Under the pieces are notes generated by a model. That model did not search any database and was not told the origin of the DNA. It saw nothing but the letters and a program-made list of their open reading frames with translations. DNA of 64,000 bases, from assembly GCF_003958635.1 (NCBI RefSeq), contig NZ_RSEK01000003.1, forward strand, positions 62,001 to 126,000. The letters are read 5' to 3'. Shown here one piece after another: positions 34,808 to 43,191 of this stretch (position 1 is the stretch's first letter; every line of letters starts with the position of its first letter). Origin of the DNA: Altericroceibacterium xinjiangense (lineage in GTDB: Bacteria > Pseudomonadota > Alphaproteobacteria > Sphingomonadales > Sphingomonadaceae). The position numbers were made by a program, and so were the translations under genes.

Positions 34808-36385
34808 ATGATTTTCGGCCGTGTAAAGCCGCTCGATGCCATTCTGGAAACAGCGCAGAAGAAGTCCCTGCATCGATCCCTGGGCTGGTTCCAGCTGACC
34901 CTGTTCGGCATTGGGTCGGTCATCGGTACAGGGATTTTCGTTCTGACATCCGCCGGTGCGCAGAAAGCCGGGCCGGGCCTGATGCTCGCCTTCATAATCG
35001 CCGGCATGGTCTGCATCGTTGCCGCGCTCTGCTACGCCGAGATTGCCGCGATGATTCCGGTCGCGGGTAGCGCCTATACCTACAGCTACGCGACGGTGGG
35101 CGAGTTCGTCGCCTGGACGGTGGGCTGGGCGCTGATCATGGAATACGCGATCGCCGCTGCCGCTGTGTCGGTCGGCTGGTCGGGGTACTTCACAGGGACC
35201 ATTCTCAACGAATTCATGGGAATAGACTTACCTGCCTGGTTGCGGGCCGGTCCGCTGTTCCTGGGAGGCGAAGCCGGAGGTGTCATCAATCTTCCCGCGA
35301 TGGTCATCGCGCTGCTCGTCACGGCCCTGCTGATCGTCGGCACCAGCGAAAGCGCGAAGGTGAACGCGGTGCTTGTGGCGATCAAGGTGATCGCCCTCGC
35401 GGCGTTCGTCGCCCTGACGCTGCCGAGAGTCGACACGGCAAACTTCAATCCGTTCCTTCCCGCCGGCGTCTTCGGCGGTTTCGGAACCGGAGTTGGCGCG
35501 GTCGGCGCGGCGGCGACCATCTTCTTTGCCTATGTCGGGTTCGATTCGGTTTCGACCGCGGCGGAGGAAACCCGCGATCCCCAGCGCAACGTGCCGATCG
35601 GGCTGATCGGATCGCTGCTGTTCTGTACGGTGTTCTACATCCTTGTGGCGGCGGGTGCCGTCGGCACCATCGGGGGGCAGCCGATCCTCGGGCCGACCGG
35701 GGTGCCTTTCCCGGCCGGTTCGGAAGAGCTTGCCCGCCAGTGCGCCATGCCGGAACATGCAGCGGCTCTGGTCTGCTCCGACGAGGCTCTGGCGCACGTT
35801 CTGCGGCAGATCGGGTTCTCCTGGGTTGGCAACATGCTCGGGATTGCAGCGTTTCTTGCCTTGCCTTCGGTCATTCTGGTGCTGCTTTTCGGCCAGACAC
35901 GTATCTTCTTCGTGATGAGCCGTGACGGCCTGTTGCCGGAAGTCCTCAGCCGCGTGCACCCGCGCTGGAAGACGCCTTACATCGTCACCGCGATTACCGG
36001 AGCGGCCGTGGCAGTCGGGGCGGCGTTCTTTCCGGTAGGGAAGCTGGCGGATATCTCGAACGCCGGTACGCTTTACGCGTTCACCCTGGTGGCGATTGCG
36101 CTGCTGATCCTGCGCAAGCGGGACCCTGAACGGAAGCGGCATTTCCGCGTTCCTGCCGCCACGCTTGTCGGACTGCTCACGATCGGAGGCTGTATCTTCC
36201 TGTTCCTCAACCTGCCAACCGAGGCGATGCTGTTCCTGCCGGCATGGGGCGCGCTGGGGTTGCTGGTCTACTTCCTCTATGGCCGGCGGCACAGCCATCT
36301 CGGCAAAGGGATGGTGGAGGTGCATGAGCCTGAATATGCGGACATGGAGCCTGACATCCCGGGGGTCGACGATACCGGTCGTTAA
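34808..36385 (+). CDS. APC-family amino acid permease (cationic amino acid transporter-like)
   Basis: 525 residues, about 12-14 hydrophobic helices. The first helix signature LGWFQLTLFGIGSVIGTGIF and SAYTYSYATVGEFVAWTVGW are typical of CAT/YfnA-type APC transporters. There is an extracytoplasmic loop with two cysteines around residues 305-325. Start ATG 34808 with GGGAGGAAACGT upstream (strong Shine-Dalgarno); the frame is open further upstream but that is antisense to panB. Probably a proton- or sodium-coupled amino acid importer/exporter; substrate not predictable. Followed by a perfect palindrome that should act as terminator. Confidence 0.88.
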   Translation: MIFGRVKPLDAILETAQKKSLHRSLGWFQLTLFGIGSVIGTGIFVLTSAGAQKAGPGLMLAFIIAGMVCIVAALCYAEIAAMIPVAGSAYTYSYATVGEFVAWTVGWALIMEYAIAAAAVSVGWSGYFTGTILNEFMGIDLPAWLRAGPLFLGGEAGGVINLPAMVIALLVTALLIVGTSESAKVNAVLVAIKVIALAAFVALTLPRVDTANFNPFLPAGVFGGFGTGVGAVGAAATIFFAYVGFDSVSTAAEETRDPQRNVPIGLIGSLLFCTVFYILVAAGAVGTIGGQPILGPTGVPFPAGSEELARQCAMPEHAAALVCSDEALAHVLRQIGFSWVGNMLGIAAFLALPSVILVLLFGQTRIFFVMSRDGLLPEVLSRVHPRWKTPYIVTAITGAAVAVGAAFFPVGKLADISNAGTLYAFTLVAIALLILRKRDPERKRHFRVPAATLVGLLTIGGCIFLFLNLPTEAMLFLPAWGALGLLVYFLYGRRHSHLGKGMVEVHEPEYADMEPDIPGVDDTGR

Positions 36386-36422
36386 AAAGGTTCGAGCCAG
36401 CAGGGGATCCCCTGCTGGCTCG
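36386..36422. terminator. Perfect 30-bp palindrome, probable bidirectional terminator
   Basis: 36393-36422 is a perfect 30-bp inverted repeat: a 15-bp arm from CGAGCC to the centre GGATCC and its exact complement to GGCTCG, with AAAAAGG just left of it. On the minus strand the hairpin is followed by CCTTTTTAAC, a U-tract, so it is a good terminator for the minus-strand stress-protein gene at 36476, and it may also serve the permease on the plus strand. Confidence 0.75.
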
Positions 36423-36475
36423 TCTCCTGTCAGGACCTGAGGCCGGCGGACTGCTCCACCTGCTCCGGCATCGGC

Positions 36476-36961
36476 CTACAGCGTCGTTTTGGTATTTTCC
36501 TTGCGAGCTTCTGCGCGAACGTCTTTGCCAAGCATCATCCTGGCCGTGGTGAGCATGCCCAGATCGCTGTTCCAGAGTTCCGCCGTGCCCAGATCCATAC
36601 GTAGCATCAGCAGGTTCGGATCGTCCTTGCCGCCCGGGAAGTACGCTTCCACGAAGTTGCTCCACTCCTCGTTCAGCCTTTCGCGGCTGAGTTCTTCCCG
36701 CAATGTCCCATTGAACCGCGCAAAGATGTCGTGCCCCTTGCCTGCGAAAGTTGCAGTTGCAGGGCCACCCTGGGCAAACGTGTGGTCGCGGCTGGTAAAG
36801 AACCAGATCGCGCTGTCTGCGTCCTTGTCCAGCTGAGCAGTCATCGGCACGGCCGTGTGCGGATCGCTATCGAGCTGGAGGAAGACATAGGGCGAATCGG
36901 CCAAGGCCTTCCAGAACTTGTGCTTGAGTTCTTCGGGCTTGCCATCCTTGTAATTCATCAT
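36476..36961 (-). CDS. Pyridoxamine 5'-phosphate oxidase-like (general stress protein 26-like) protein
   Basis: 161 residues from the first of two ATGs (36961). FWKALADSPYVFLQLDSDPH and SAIWFFTSRDHTF, followed by GHDIFARFNGTLREEL and LGTAELWNSDLG, match the small split-barrel flavin-binding family of general stress proteins (YdaG/YzzA-like). Very strong ribosome binding site (AAGGAGGCGC before ATG). The frame stays open upstream to 37177, but this is a shadow of the upstream glycine-zipper region. Likely uses FMN or a similar cofactor in stress response; unproven. It may be co-transcribed with the glycine-zipper gene upstream. Confidence 0.85.
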   Translation of the reverse strand: MMNYKDGKPEELKHKFWKALADSPYVFLQLDSDPHTAVPMTAQLDKDADSAIWFFTSRDHTFAQGGPATATFAGKGHDIFARFNGTLREELSRERLNEEWSNFVEAYFPGGKDDPNLLMLRMDLGTAELWNSDLGMLTTARMMLGKDVRAEARKENTKTTL

Positions 36962-37040
36962 GCGCCTCCTTGCTTCTTCTGGCGAACGGGCACTTGGCCG
37001 GGTTGTTCCACCAGGAGAGCAAGGGCGCCTGCCGCACCCG

Positions 37041-37409
37041 TTAGCGGCAGCGAAGCTGCTTTTCGGCCTCTTGGCCCGACAGGGCGCCAGCGGCAGCACC
37101 CAAGACGGTCCCGGTCGTGCGATCGCCGGCCGTATCGACGGCCCTTCCGGCCAGAACGCCGGCGACACCGCCGACAATCAAGCCGGTCTTGCCGTCCTCA
37201 CGCCGGCAGTAGTACTGGCCATCGCGTCCGCGCCAGACCTGGTCCGACGAGATGCGGCGCGGTTCGTAGTAGCGGCCCTGGCTGTCGTACATCTGTGACT
37301 TCTGGATGCGGTTCTTCGGCACCGGTGCCCAACGCGGCGAACCGGCGGTAACAGGTAAGGCGGGAACAAGCAGCGAAGCTGCGGCGATGCCGAGAAGAGT
37401 GTTCCTCAT
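37041..37409 (-). CDS. Glycine-zipper 2TM-like exported protein, copy A
   Basis: 122 residues. Signal peptide (LLGIAAASLLVPALPVTA), then a polar region with SQMYDSQGRYYEPRRISSDQ, then a glycine-zipper helix pair TGLIVGGVAGVLAGRAVDTA and GTVLGAAAGALSGQEAEKQ as in Gly-zipper_2TM envelope proteins (relatives include OsmB/YmgG-like). Three basic and one cysteine residues follow in the tail (QLRCR). It is 78% identical (95 of 122 by my count) to the copy at 37682-38050, on the same strand. Function unknown; probably membrane-inserted envelope-stress-type protein. Lies directly upstream of the stress-protein gene. Confidence 0.85.
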   Translation of the reverse strand: MRNTLLGIAAASLLVPALPVTAGSPRWAPVPKNRIQKSQMYDSQGRYYEPRRISSDQVWRGRDGQYYCRREDGKTGLIVGGVAGVLAGRAVDTAGDRTTGTVLGAAAGALSGQEAEKQLRCR

Positions 37410-37681
37410 GATCCTGACTTTCCGTTGAAGTTGGTTATTGCTTCACAACGAAGAGCTTCGTTCAGCGATCCAAAAATGCGGTTTATCCGATAAAGTTTCC
37501 GGCTTGTGCTGCCGAATGTGAGTCGCTTGGACGTGGCGACAACAACGGCGCGAAGCCTCCGAGGACTTCCGCTCGAGTTGCCAGCTCCATCTCTTGCAAC
37601 TCAGTGGGCCCTCTGCTTCTCCTGGCGGCGGCACTCGGCCCAAGTGTTTCGTCGGGAGAAGCAAGGGTGCTGCCACACCTG

Positions 37682-38050
37682 TCAGCGGCAGCGCAGCTGC
37701 TTTTCAGCCTCGCGGCCCAGCAAAGCGCCGGCCGCCGCGCCGAGGACCGTTCCAGTGGTGCGGTCGCCGCGCGTATCGATGGCTCTTCCAGCCAGTAGAC
37801 CGGCGGCACCCCCGACGATCAAGCCGGTCGTGCCGTTCTCACGCCGGCAGTGGTATTGGCCATCACGCCCACGCCAGACCTGGTCCGAAGAGACGCGGCG
37901 CGGTTCGTAGTAGCGGCCCCGGCTGTCGTACATCTGCGACTGCTTGGCGCGCTTCCCGTGCGCCGGGGCCCAAGGTGGCGGATCCGCCGCAGCAGGGACA
38001 GCCGGAAGAAGCAGCGAAGCCGCGGCGATACCGAGAAAAGTAATCCTCAT
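37682..38050 (-). CDS. Glycine-zipper 2TM-like exported protein, copy B
   Basis: 122 residues, same length and domain layout as copy A. Signal peptide FLGIAAASLLLPAVPAAA, then SQMYDSRGRYYEPRRVSSDQ, then glycine-zipper TGLIVGGAAGLLAGRAIDTR and GTVLGAAAGALLGREAEKQ. Differences concentrate after the signal peptide (residues 23-45), while the zipper is nearly identical. Start ATG 38050 is chosen by alignment to copy A; the frame is open upstream to 38170. Its downstream flank resembles the 5' flank of the gene after copy A, but that gene itself is not duplicated. Confidence 0.85.
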   Translation of the reverse strand: MRITFLGIAAASLLLPAVPAAADPPPWAPAHGKRAKQSQMYDSRGRYYEPRRVSSDQVWRGRDGQYHCRRENGTTGLIVGGAAGLLAGRAIDTRGDRTTGTVLGAAAGALLGREAEKQLRCR

Positions 38051-38188
38051 AATCCTGACTTTCCGTTGCAGTTGGTCATTGCTCCACAACGAGGATTTTC
38101 GTTCAGCGATCCACAACCCCAGATTAACAGAAAAAAATTTTCGGGGGCGCCGCCAAACTGTTGCGGGCATGTGACAGGCGAGGTGAGC

Positions 38189-39454
38189 CTACCCGAGAGC
38201 GGCCTGTTTCTCTTCTGCCAGCCGGTCCAGTTCCGCCCGGGTTTTCTTCTCCGCCGCAGTCTTCAACTGCCCGCACGCTGCATCGATATCGCGGCCGCGC
38301 GGCGTGCGAACCGGGGCCGAGATGCCCCCCTCGAACACGATTTCCGAGAAGCGGCGAACCCGCTCCGGAGTAGAGCATTCGTAAGGCGCGCCGGGCCACG
38401 GGTTGAAGGGGATCAGGTTCACCTTGGCCGGTAGCTTGTAGTGCTTGATCAGTCGGACCAGCTCACGCGCGTCCGCATCGCTGTCATTGCGATCCTTCAG
38501 CATGACATATTCGAACGTGATCCGGCGCGCGTTCGAAGCGCGAGGATAGGCGGCGCAGGCTTCCAGCAGCTGCTCAATCCCGTACTTTCGATTGAGCGGC
38601 ACGATCTCGTCGCGGATTTCCTTGTTCACGGCGTGAAGGCTGACCGCGAGGTTGACCCCGATTTCTTCGCCGCAGCGCTCCATCATCGGCACCACGCCGC
38701 TGGTAGACAGCGTGATGCGCCGCTTGGACAGAGCTAGGCCGTCGCCGTCCATCACCAGCTTCAGCGCGTCGCGCACGTTGTCGAAGTTGTACAGCGGCTC
38801 ACCCATGCCCATCATGACGATATTGGTCAGCAGGCGACCGTCCGCCGTATACTCGGCCGTTTCCTCTTCATCCGCATCCGCCCCCTCGGCTTCGGCGAAG
38901 TCCATCCGTCCTTTCGGCCATTCGCCGAGTGCATCGCGGGCCAGCATCACCTGACCCACGATCTCCCCGGGCGTAAGGTTGCGGACCAGCCGCATGGTTC
39001 CCGTGTGGCAGAAGCGGCAGTTCAGCGTGCAGCCGACCTGGCTCGATACGCAGAGCGTTCCCCGATCCGCATCGGGAATGAACACCATTTCGAAATCGTG
39101 TCCGTCGGCCGTGCGCAGCAGCCACTTGCGTGTACCGTCGGTGCTGTGCTGTGCCTCGACCACATCGGGCCGGCCGATGACGAAGCGCTCGGACAGCCAG
39201 GGACGCATGGTCTTGGCGATATCGGTCATCGCGTCGAAACTCGTGACGCCCCGATGATACAGCCAGTGAAATACCTGCTTGGCCCGCAGCTTGGCCTGCT
39301 TTGGGTCGAGGCCAGCCTGCGCGAACAATTCGGCGATCCGCAGCTTTGGCAGTCCGATCAGGTCCACGCGGCCATCCTCGCGCGGTGTGATGTCGCGAGC
39401 GACGGGCACGGGATCAATCTGTCCCGGGATCGGCATGAGAGCGGTGTCGGTCAT
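38189..39454 (-). CDS. rlmN: Dual-specificity RNA methyltransferase RlmN
   Basis: 421 residues; radical-SAM enzyme methylating C2 of A2503 in 23S rRNA and A37 of some tRNAs. The radical-SAM cysteines form [14 protein letters not shown], and [35 protein letters not shown] and [16 protein letters not shown] follow as in the family. The C-terminal resolving cysteine lies in AACGQL or [11 protein letters not shown] 39454 is the start; upstream frame to 39544 is a shadow. An acidic insert of about 20 residues ([20 protein letters not shown]) interrupts the family core between the SAM motif and the GEPLYN region, possibly a lineage-specific loop. Confidence 0.93.
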   Translation of the reverse strand: MTDTALMPIPGQIDPVPVARDITPREDGRVDLIGLPKLRIAELFAQAGLDPKQAKLRAKQVFHWLYHRGVTSFDAMTDIAKTMRPWLSERFVIGRPDVVEAQHSTDGTRKWLLRTADGHDFEMVFIPDADRGTLCVSSQVGCTLNCRFCHTGTMRLVRNLTPGEIVGQVMLARDALGEWPKGRMDFAEAEGADADEEETAEYTADGRLLTNIVMMGMGEPLYNFDNVRDALKLVMDGDGLALSKRRITLSTSGVVPMMERCGEEIGVNLAVSLHAVNKEIRDEIVPLNRKYGIEQLLEACAAYPRASNARRITFEYVMLKDRNDSDADARELVRLIKHYKLPAKVNLIPFNPWPGAPYECSTPERVRRFSEIVFEGGISAPVRTPRGRDIDAACGQLKTAAEKKTRAELDRLAEEKQAALG

Positions 39455-39731
39455 AAGTGGGCGATATAGGGTGAGCTGTGCTCCGTGGCAAAGATGCACG
39501 ATGAATTGGTGGTGCGCCGCGGCAAAGCGGCAACTCCGCTGCATTCAGGCTCGCATGGAGATCAGGGTTCCGGCTTTCTGTCGGCTTTCTGTCACGGCTC
39601 GCCGAGTGCGAGTGTTGCACAAAAGCATCGGCTTTTCCGTTGTGCTGTGTTCATGAAACCTCACTCCTTCCGGCTCATTCCTCTTGCCATGCGGCGTGTG
39701 TCGCAGATTGAGTAAGTAACGGAGTTTACGA
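39455..39731. other. 277-bp intergenic region between divergent rlmN and the beta-barrel gene
   Basis: Promoters for both divergent genes must lie here. The plus-strand gene has CGGAG at 39719-39723 as ribosome binding site. No RNA gene or repeat is visible. Confidence 0.4.
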
Positions 39732-40397
39732 ATGAAAAAGGGTCTCACCCTAGTCGCTGCCGAATCTGCGGCGGTGGTTGCCACCCCTTCCTTCGCGCAG
39801 TCGATCTACTCGGATTTTTCAGGTCCGTGGGTCGCAGGCGTTGCCGGATATGACAGCAACAAGGCCGGGAGCGAGCAGTACGACAACCTCGATCCTGACG
39901 TGGACCATTCGGCTGAAGGCATCGTCTACGGCGTCGCCGGCGGCTACGATGTTGACATGGGGAATGTCGTAGTTGGTGCCGAAGCCGAACTGACGGATTC
40001 GACCGCCGATTCCGACTACGACAACAACTTCACCAATTTCGGCCTCGGCAGTGTCGATACCGGGAGGGACATCTACGTCGGTGCTCGCGCAGGCTACAAG
40101 ATCTCGCCCGCTACGTTGCTGTACGTCAAGGGCGGCTACACCAACGCCCGGTTCAACTACGTCGGCGGTGACGGCACGACCGACTACGATCGCAACTTCG
40201 ACGCCGATGGATACCGTGTCGGTGCCGGGGTCGAGCGGAAGTTCGGCAGCAACGCCTTCGGCCGGCTGGAGTATCGCTATTCCAACTACAAGGAAGGCGA
40301 ACTGGATTTCGAGGCGGAAGGCATTGCCGATAGCGACCGTTTCGACATCGACACGGATCGCCACCAGGTCGTGGCCGCCGTCGGCTGGCGCTTCTGA
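39732..40397 (+). CDS. Outer-membrane beta-barrel protein (porin-like, OmpA/OprF-type barrel domain)
   Basis: 221 residues. Signal peptide MKKGLTLVAAESAAVVATPS followed by FAQS (cleavage after FAQ). The rest alternates hydrophobic/aromatic and polar residues in about eight strands (GPWVAGVAGYDSNKAG, GIVYGVAGGYDVDMG, RDIYVGARAGYKI), ends with AAVGWRF, a C-terminal aromatic as required by the BAM machinery. Resembles the small outer-membrane proteins annotated as beta-barrel porins in sphingomonads. A GC hairpin at 40417-40446 terminates it. Transported ligand, if any, unknown. Confidence 0.85.
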   Translation: MKKGLTLVAAESAAVVATPSFAQSIYSDFSGPWVAGVAGYDSNKAGSEQYDNLDPDVDHSAEGIVYGVAGGYDVDMGNVVVGAEAELTDSTADSDYDNNFTNFGLGSVDTGRDIYVGARAGYKISPATLLYVKGGYTNARFNYVGGDGTTDYDRNFDADGYRVGAGVERKFGSNAFGRLEYRYSNYKEGELDFEAEGIADSDRFDIDTDRHQVVAAVGWRF

Positions 40398-40416
40398 TCC
40401 AACGACGTGAGCATCG

Positions 40417-40452
40417 GCGGGCCGGAGGGGCAACCTTCCGGCCCGCTTCTTT
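40417..40452 (+). terminator. Rho-independent terminator after the beta-barrel gene
   Basis: GCGGGCCGGA (40417-40426) pairs with TCCGGCCCGC (40437-40446), with a short loop, followed by TTCTTTG. Lies 20 bp after the stop of the beta-barrel gene. Confidence 0.8.
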
Positions 40453-40535
40453 GCGTGGGATCACCGCCTGCGGAGCGCCGGCCCTTGATGTAATGCAAAG
40501 CGGGTGCTGCGGACCGACCGCCCGCACCGCGCGTG

Positions 40536-41033
40536 TCAGCCGCCTGCGGCCGGGTCCGGGTACCGGATCGCCACGACTTCCCATTCTTTTTCACCTTCCG
40601 GCAGCCGGACCGTGCGCAAATCGCCCACGGCGGCACCGCGCAAGGCACGGGCAATCGGCGCGCTCCAGCCGATCCGTCCGTCGGAGGCGTTCTGCTCGTC
40701 ATCTCCCACCAGCGTCAGGGTGCGTTCGTTGTCGTCTTCGTCAGCGATGGTCACGGTCGCGCCGAAAAAGGCCCGGGACTGATCGGGCTGGCTCGCGGGA
40801 TCGATGACTCGCGTGGCTTTCATCCGCCGGGCGAGGTGGGCCAGTTCCCTGTCGATCTCCCGCATCCGCTTGCGACCGTAAAGATAGTCGCCGTTCTCCG
40901 ACCGGTCGCCATTACCCGCCGCCCAGCTGACGATCTCGACGATCTCCGGACGCTCCTTACCCAGAAGATGGTCATACCGCGCCTTGAGCGCGGCGTAGCC
41001 GGCCGGGGTGATCGGGTGGGAAGGAGGAGGCAT
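40536..41033 (-). CDS. greB: Transcription elongation factor GreB
   Basis: 165 residues; binds the secondary channel of RNA polymerase and stimulates cleavage of backtracked RNA. N-terminal coiled coil ITPAGYAALKARYDHLLGKE, then the tip GDRSENGDYLYGRKRMREID with the acidic pair in DRSEN, which is the GreB/GreA catalytic tip; the arrangement (RSENxDYxYxxKRxREID) points to GreB rather than GreA. C-terminal FKBP-like domain ends with GEKEWEVVAIRYP. Start ATG 41033; ends convergently with the OMP gene terminator region. Confidence 0.9.
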   Translation of the reverse strand: MPPPSHPITPAGYAALKARYDHLLGKERPEIVEIVSWAAGNGDRSENGDYLYGRKRMREIDRELAHLARRMKATRVIDPASQPDQSRAFFGATVTIADEDDNERTLTLVGDDEQNASDGRIGWSAPIARALRGAAVGDLRTVRLPEGEKEWEVVAIRYPDPAAGG

Positions 41034-41110
41034 CTGCTGCCGATAGGCGAGTTCGTCCCGCAGGCAAAGGCGAGCCGCTGTGGGCGGCCCGCCTTTGCGC
41101 AGGGATCACG

Positions 41111-43090
41111 TCAGCGCAGGAACTCGCGAAGCTGGCGAGTCCTGCGGGCGCTGGCCTTGTCGGGGTGCAGGGTTTCATACACCGCGGCGTTTTCCAGCAC
41201 GCGCTGCACGTAGTTGCGCGTTTCGAAAAACGGGATCTGTTCGATCCAGTCGATCCACTGGATCGAACCTGTTCGCGGATCGCCGTTCGCGCGCAGCCAT
41301 TTGTTCACGTTGCCCGGTCCGGCGTTGTACGCGGCAACGGCGAGCGGGTAGCTGCCGTCGTAGTAGCCGAGCATCCGCTGGAAGTAGCCATCGCCCAGCC
41401 GCACGTTATACGCCGGGTCCTCGATGAGGGAGGAAGACATATAGGTCATCCCGCTCCTGCCCGCCTGCTCCCGAGCAGTCCCCGGCATCAGCTGCATCAG
41501 CCCCCGCGCACCGGCATGGCTGATCGCGTTCTCGGCGAACTGGCTTTCCTGGCGGGAAATTGCGTGAACCATCGTCCAATCCGTGCCGGAAGGCGTGACC
41601 AGCGTCGGAAAACCGAGTGAGATCAGGCTTTCGTGGCCGTCAGCGGCCGCCGCATCGGCCAAGATGACCGCCAGGTCACGCCGCCCGATATTCTGGGCCA
41701 GCTCCATCGCCAGCTGGTAGTCGGCGGGCGTTTTCGCCTGATTGGCGAGTTCGCGGTAGAACCGGATGCCCACGTTCCATGGAGCGTCACGCGCTACTTC
41801 CATCACCGCCTGCGTCAGCGGCCTGGCCATGAACGTGGCCCGTTCCGCTTCGGTCGGAACGATGGGCTGGCGCTGCGGGATCGCCACCGGGCGGCCAAGC
41901 TTTTCCAGGGCCAGCATGCCGTAATACCGGTCGGAATAATCCGCCGCCATTTCGAAGTAACGTTGGGCGTCGGCTGCCTGGCCGGCCTTTTCGGAAGCCA
42001 GCCCGGCCCAATAAAATCCCTTCGAGCGGGTCTGCGGCGTTCGGGCCGCCGCGCCGTAGCGGTAGAACAGCGGGGCTGCACCGGCGGCATCGCCCAGCTC
42101 CCACAAGGCACGGGTTCCACCAAGCCACATCAGCGAAGTGTAGTCGTCGCGCAGCTTGTAAGGCTTGGTGGAAATATCTTCACCCGGAGCGAAAGCATCG
42201 TCGACCGAGGCGGCAATCCGCTGCGCGCGCTGCCCCGGGGCCAGCCGGGCCACGTTCAGCAGCTCGCCGATCCAGGCGGTTTCATCCTGCGGGCGAGAAG
42301 CGAGCGGGGGCCGGTTGGCGAGCAGTTCCACCGCCTGGGCATCGCGGCCTTCGGTCCGCAGCTCCCGTGATCGGTTCCACAAGTATCCGGGATCGGTCAG
42401 GGCCGCCGCGTCGGATGTCCATCCGTCGCCGCCCTGCAGAATTGCCAGCCGCGCAGTAAACAGCCCGCGCTTGTCAGGCGAGGTATAGGCGAGCAGCCGT
42501 TCGGCAGCCTGCCGGTCCCGCGACCAGAGCAGCGCGTCCATCCGCGCATCGTGATCGGCCTGCGTGAACTGAGTGCCGTACATGGCCAGGATCGCCGCCT
42601 CGACGGTACTGTCCATCGACCCGCCGCGCCAGGCGGACCGAGCCATCTCCACCGCCTCAGCCGGACGGGTGCCCATCAACGCCAGCGCGTACTGTGCCCG
42701 TGCGGGATTGGTCAGCGGAGGGAAGCGATCGAAGAAGGCGACGAGACGATCGTTCGGCACCTGCTCCGCATCGAGCCGCGCCTCTGCGTAGGACCGCAGC
42801 TTTTCCTCGTCGGGAAGTCCCGGATAGGTGAGCAGGAACCCGGCGTAATCGCCGAAGCTGTAATTCTTGTTCGCCGAAAGCTGCTGCCATTGCGCGATTG
42901 CCGGAGCAATTCGCCCCGGCTGGCGCGATACGAGCTGCGCGCGAGCATTGTCCCAATCTGCGGCAGTCCAGCTCGCTGCTGGCTGCACGATTACGGTTTC
43001 CTGCTCCGCGGTTGCCGGCGCCGAAGCGACGAACAGCGGGAGGGCAAGAATTGCGATGTTTTTAAAAGGAAGTCCGACCATGCTGGACAT
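41111..43090 (-). CDS. Soluble lytic murein transglycosylase (Slt-type)
   Basis: 659 residues from ATG 43090 (or ATG 43081). Signal peptide VGLPFKNIAILALPLFVASA, an alpha-superhelical N-terminal part, and a C-terminal lysozyme-like SLT domain beginning AISRQESQFAENAISHAGAR, with the catalytic Glu in RQESQF and later YPLAVAAYNAGPGNVNKW. Cleaves the glycan of peptidoglycan forming 1,6-anhydromuramic ends. Periplasmic. Divergent to dapA (101 bp apart), so its promoter region is shared with dapA. Confidence 0.92.
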   Translation of the reverse strand: MSSMVGLPFKNIAILALPLFVASAPATAEQETVIVQPAASWTAADWDNARAQLVSRQPGRIAPAIAQWQQLSANKNYSFGDYAGFLLTYPGLPDEEKLRSYAEARLDAEQVPNDRLVAFFDRFPPLTNPARAQYALALMGTRPAEAVEMARSAWRGGSMDSTVEAAILAMYGTQFTQADHDARMDALLWSRDRQAAERLLAYTSPDKRGLFTARLAILQGGDGWTSDAAALTDPGYLWNRSRELRTEGRDAQAVELLANRPPLASRPQDETAWIGELLNVARLAPGQRAQRIAASVDDAFAPGEDISTKPYKLRDDYTSLMWLGGTRALWELGDAAGAAPLFYRYGAAARTPQTRSKGFYWAGLASEKAGQAADAQRYFEMAADYSDRYYGMLALEKLGRPVAIPQRQPIVPTEAERATFMARPLTQAVMEVARDAPWNVGIRFYRELANQAKTPADYQLAMELAQNIGRRDLAVILADAAAADGHESLISLGFPTLVTPSGTDWTMVHAISRQESQFAENAISHAGARGLMQLMPGTAREQAGRSGMTYMSSSLIEDPAYNVRLGDGYFQRMLGYYDGSYPLAVAAYNAGPGNVNKWLRANGDPRTGSIQWIDWIEQIPFFETRNYVQRVLENAAVYETLHPDKASARRTRQLREFLR

Positions 43091-43191
43091 TCTACCCACG
43101 CTCTCCTTATCAGTCGCTGAACATGGTACGGTTGAGGCGTGCAGCCGATCCCGCTTCCCTCGATATTGTTCCAAGAAAAGGGGATAAGTAA

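Larger units (their letters stand above)
36965..38116. repeat. Tandem segmental duplication (offset 641 bp)
   Basis: Two homologous segments, about 36965-37475 and 37606-38116, each contain a glycine-zipper gene with its 5' and 3' flanks. Both ends of the genes are displaced by exactly 641 bp (37041 to 37682, and 37409 to 38050). The 5' flanks (CCTGACTTTCCGTTG through TTCGTTCAGCGATCCA) and the roughly 75 bp after the genes (including the sequence that forms the stress-protein ribosome-binding region) are still clearly alike. Boundaries are estimated by eye. Not flanked by IS or long direct repeats. Confidence 0.85.
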
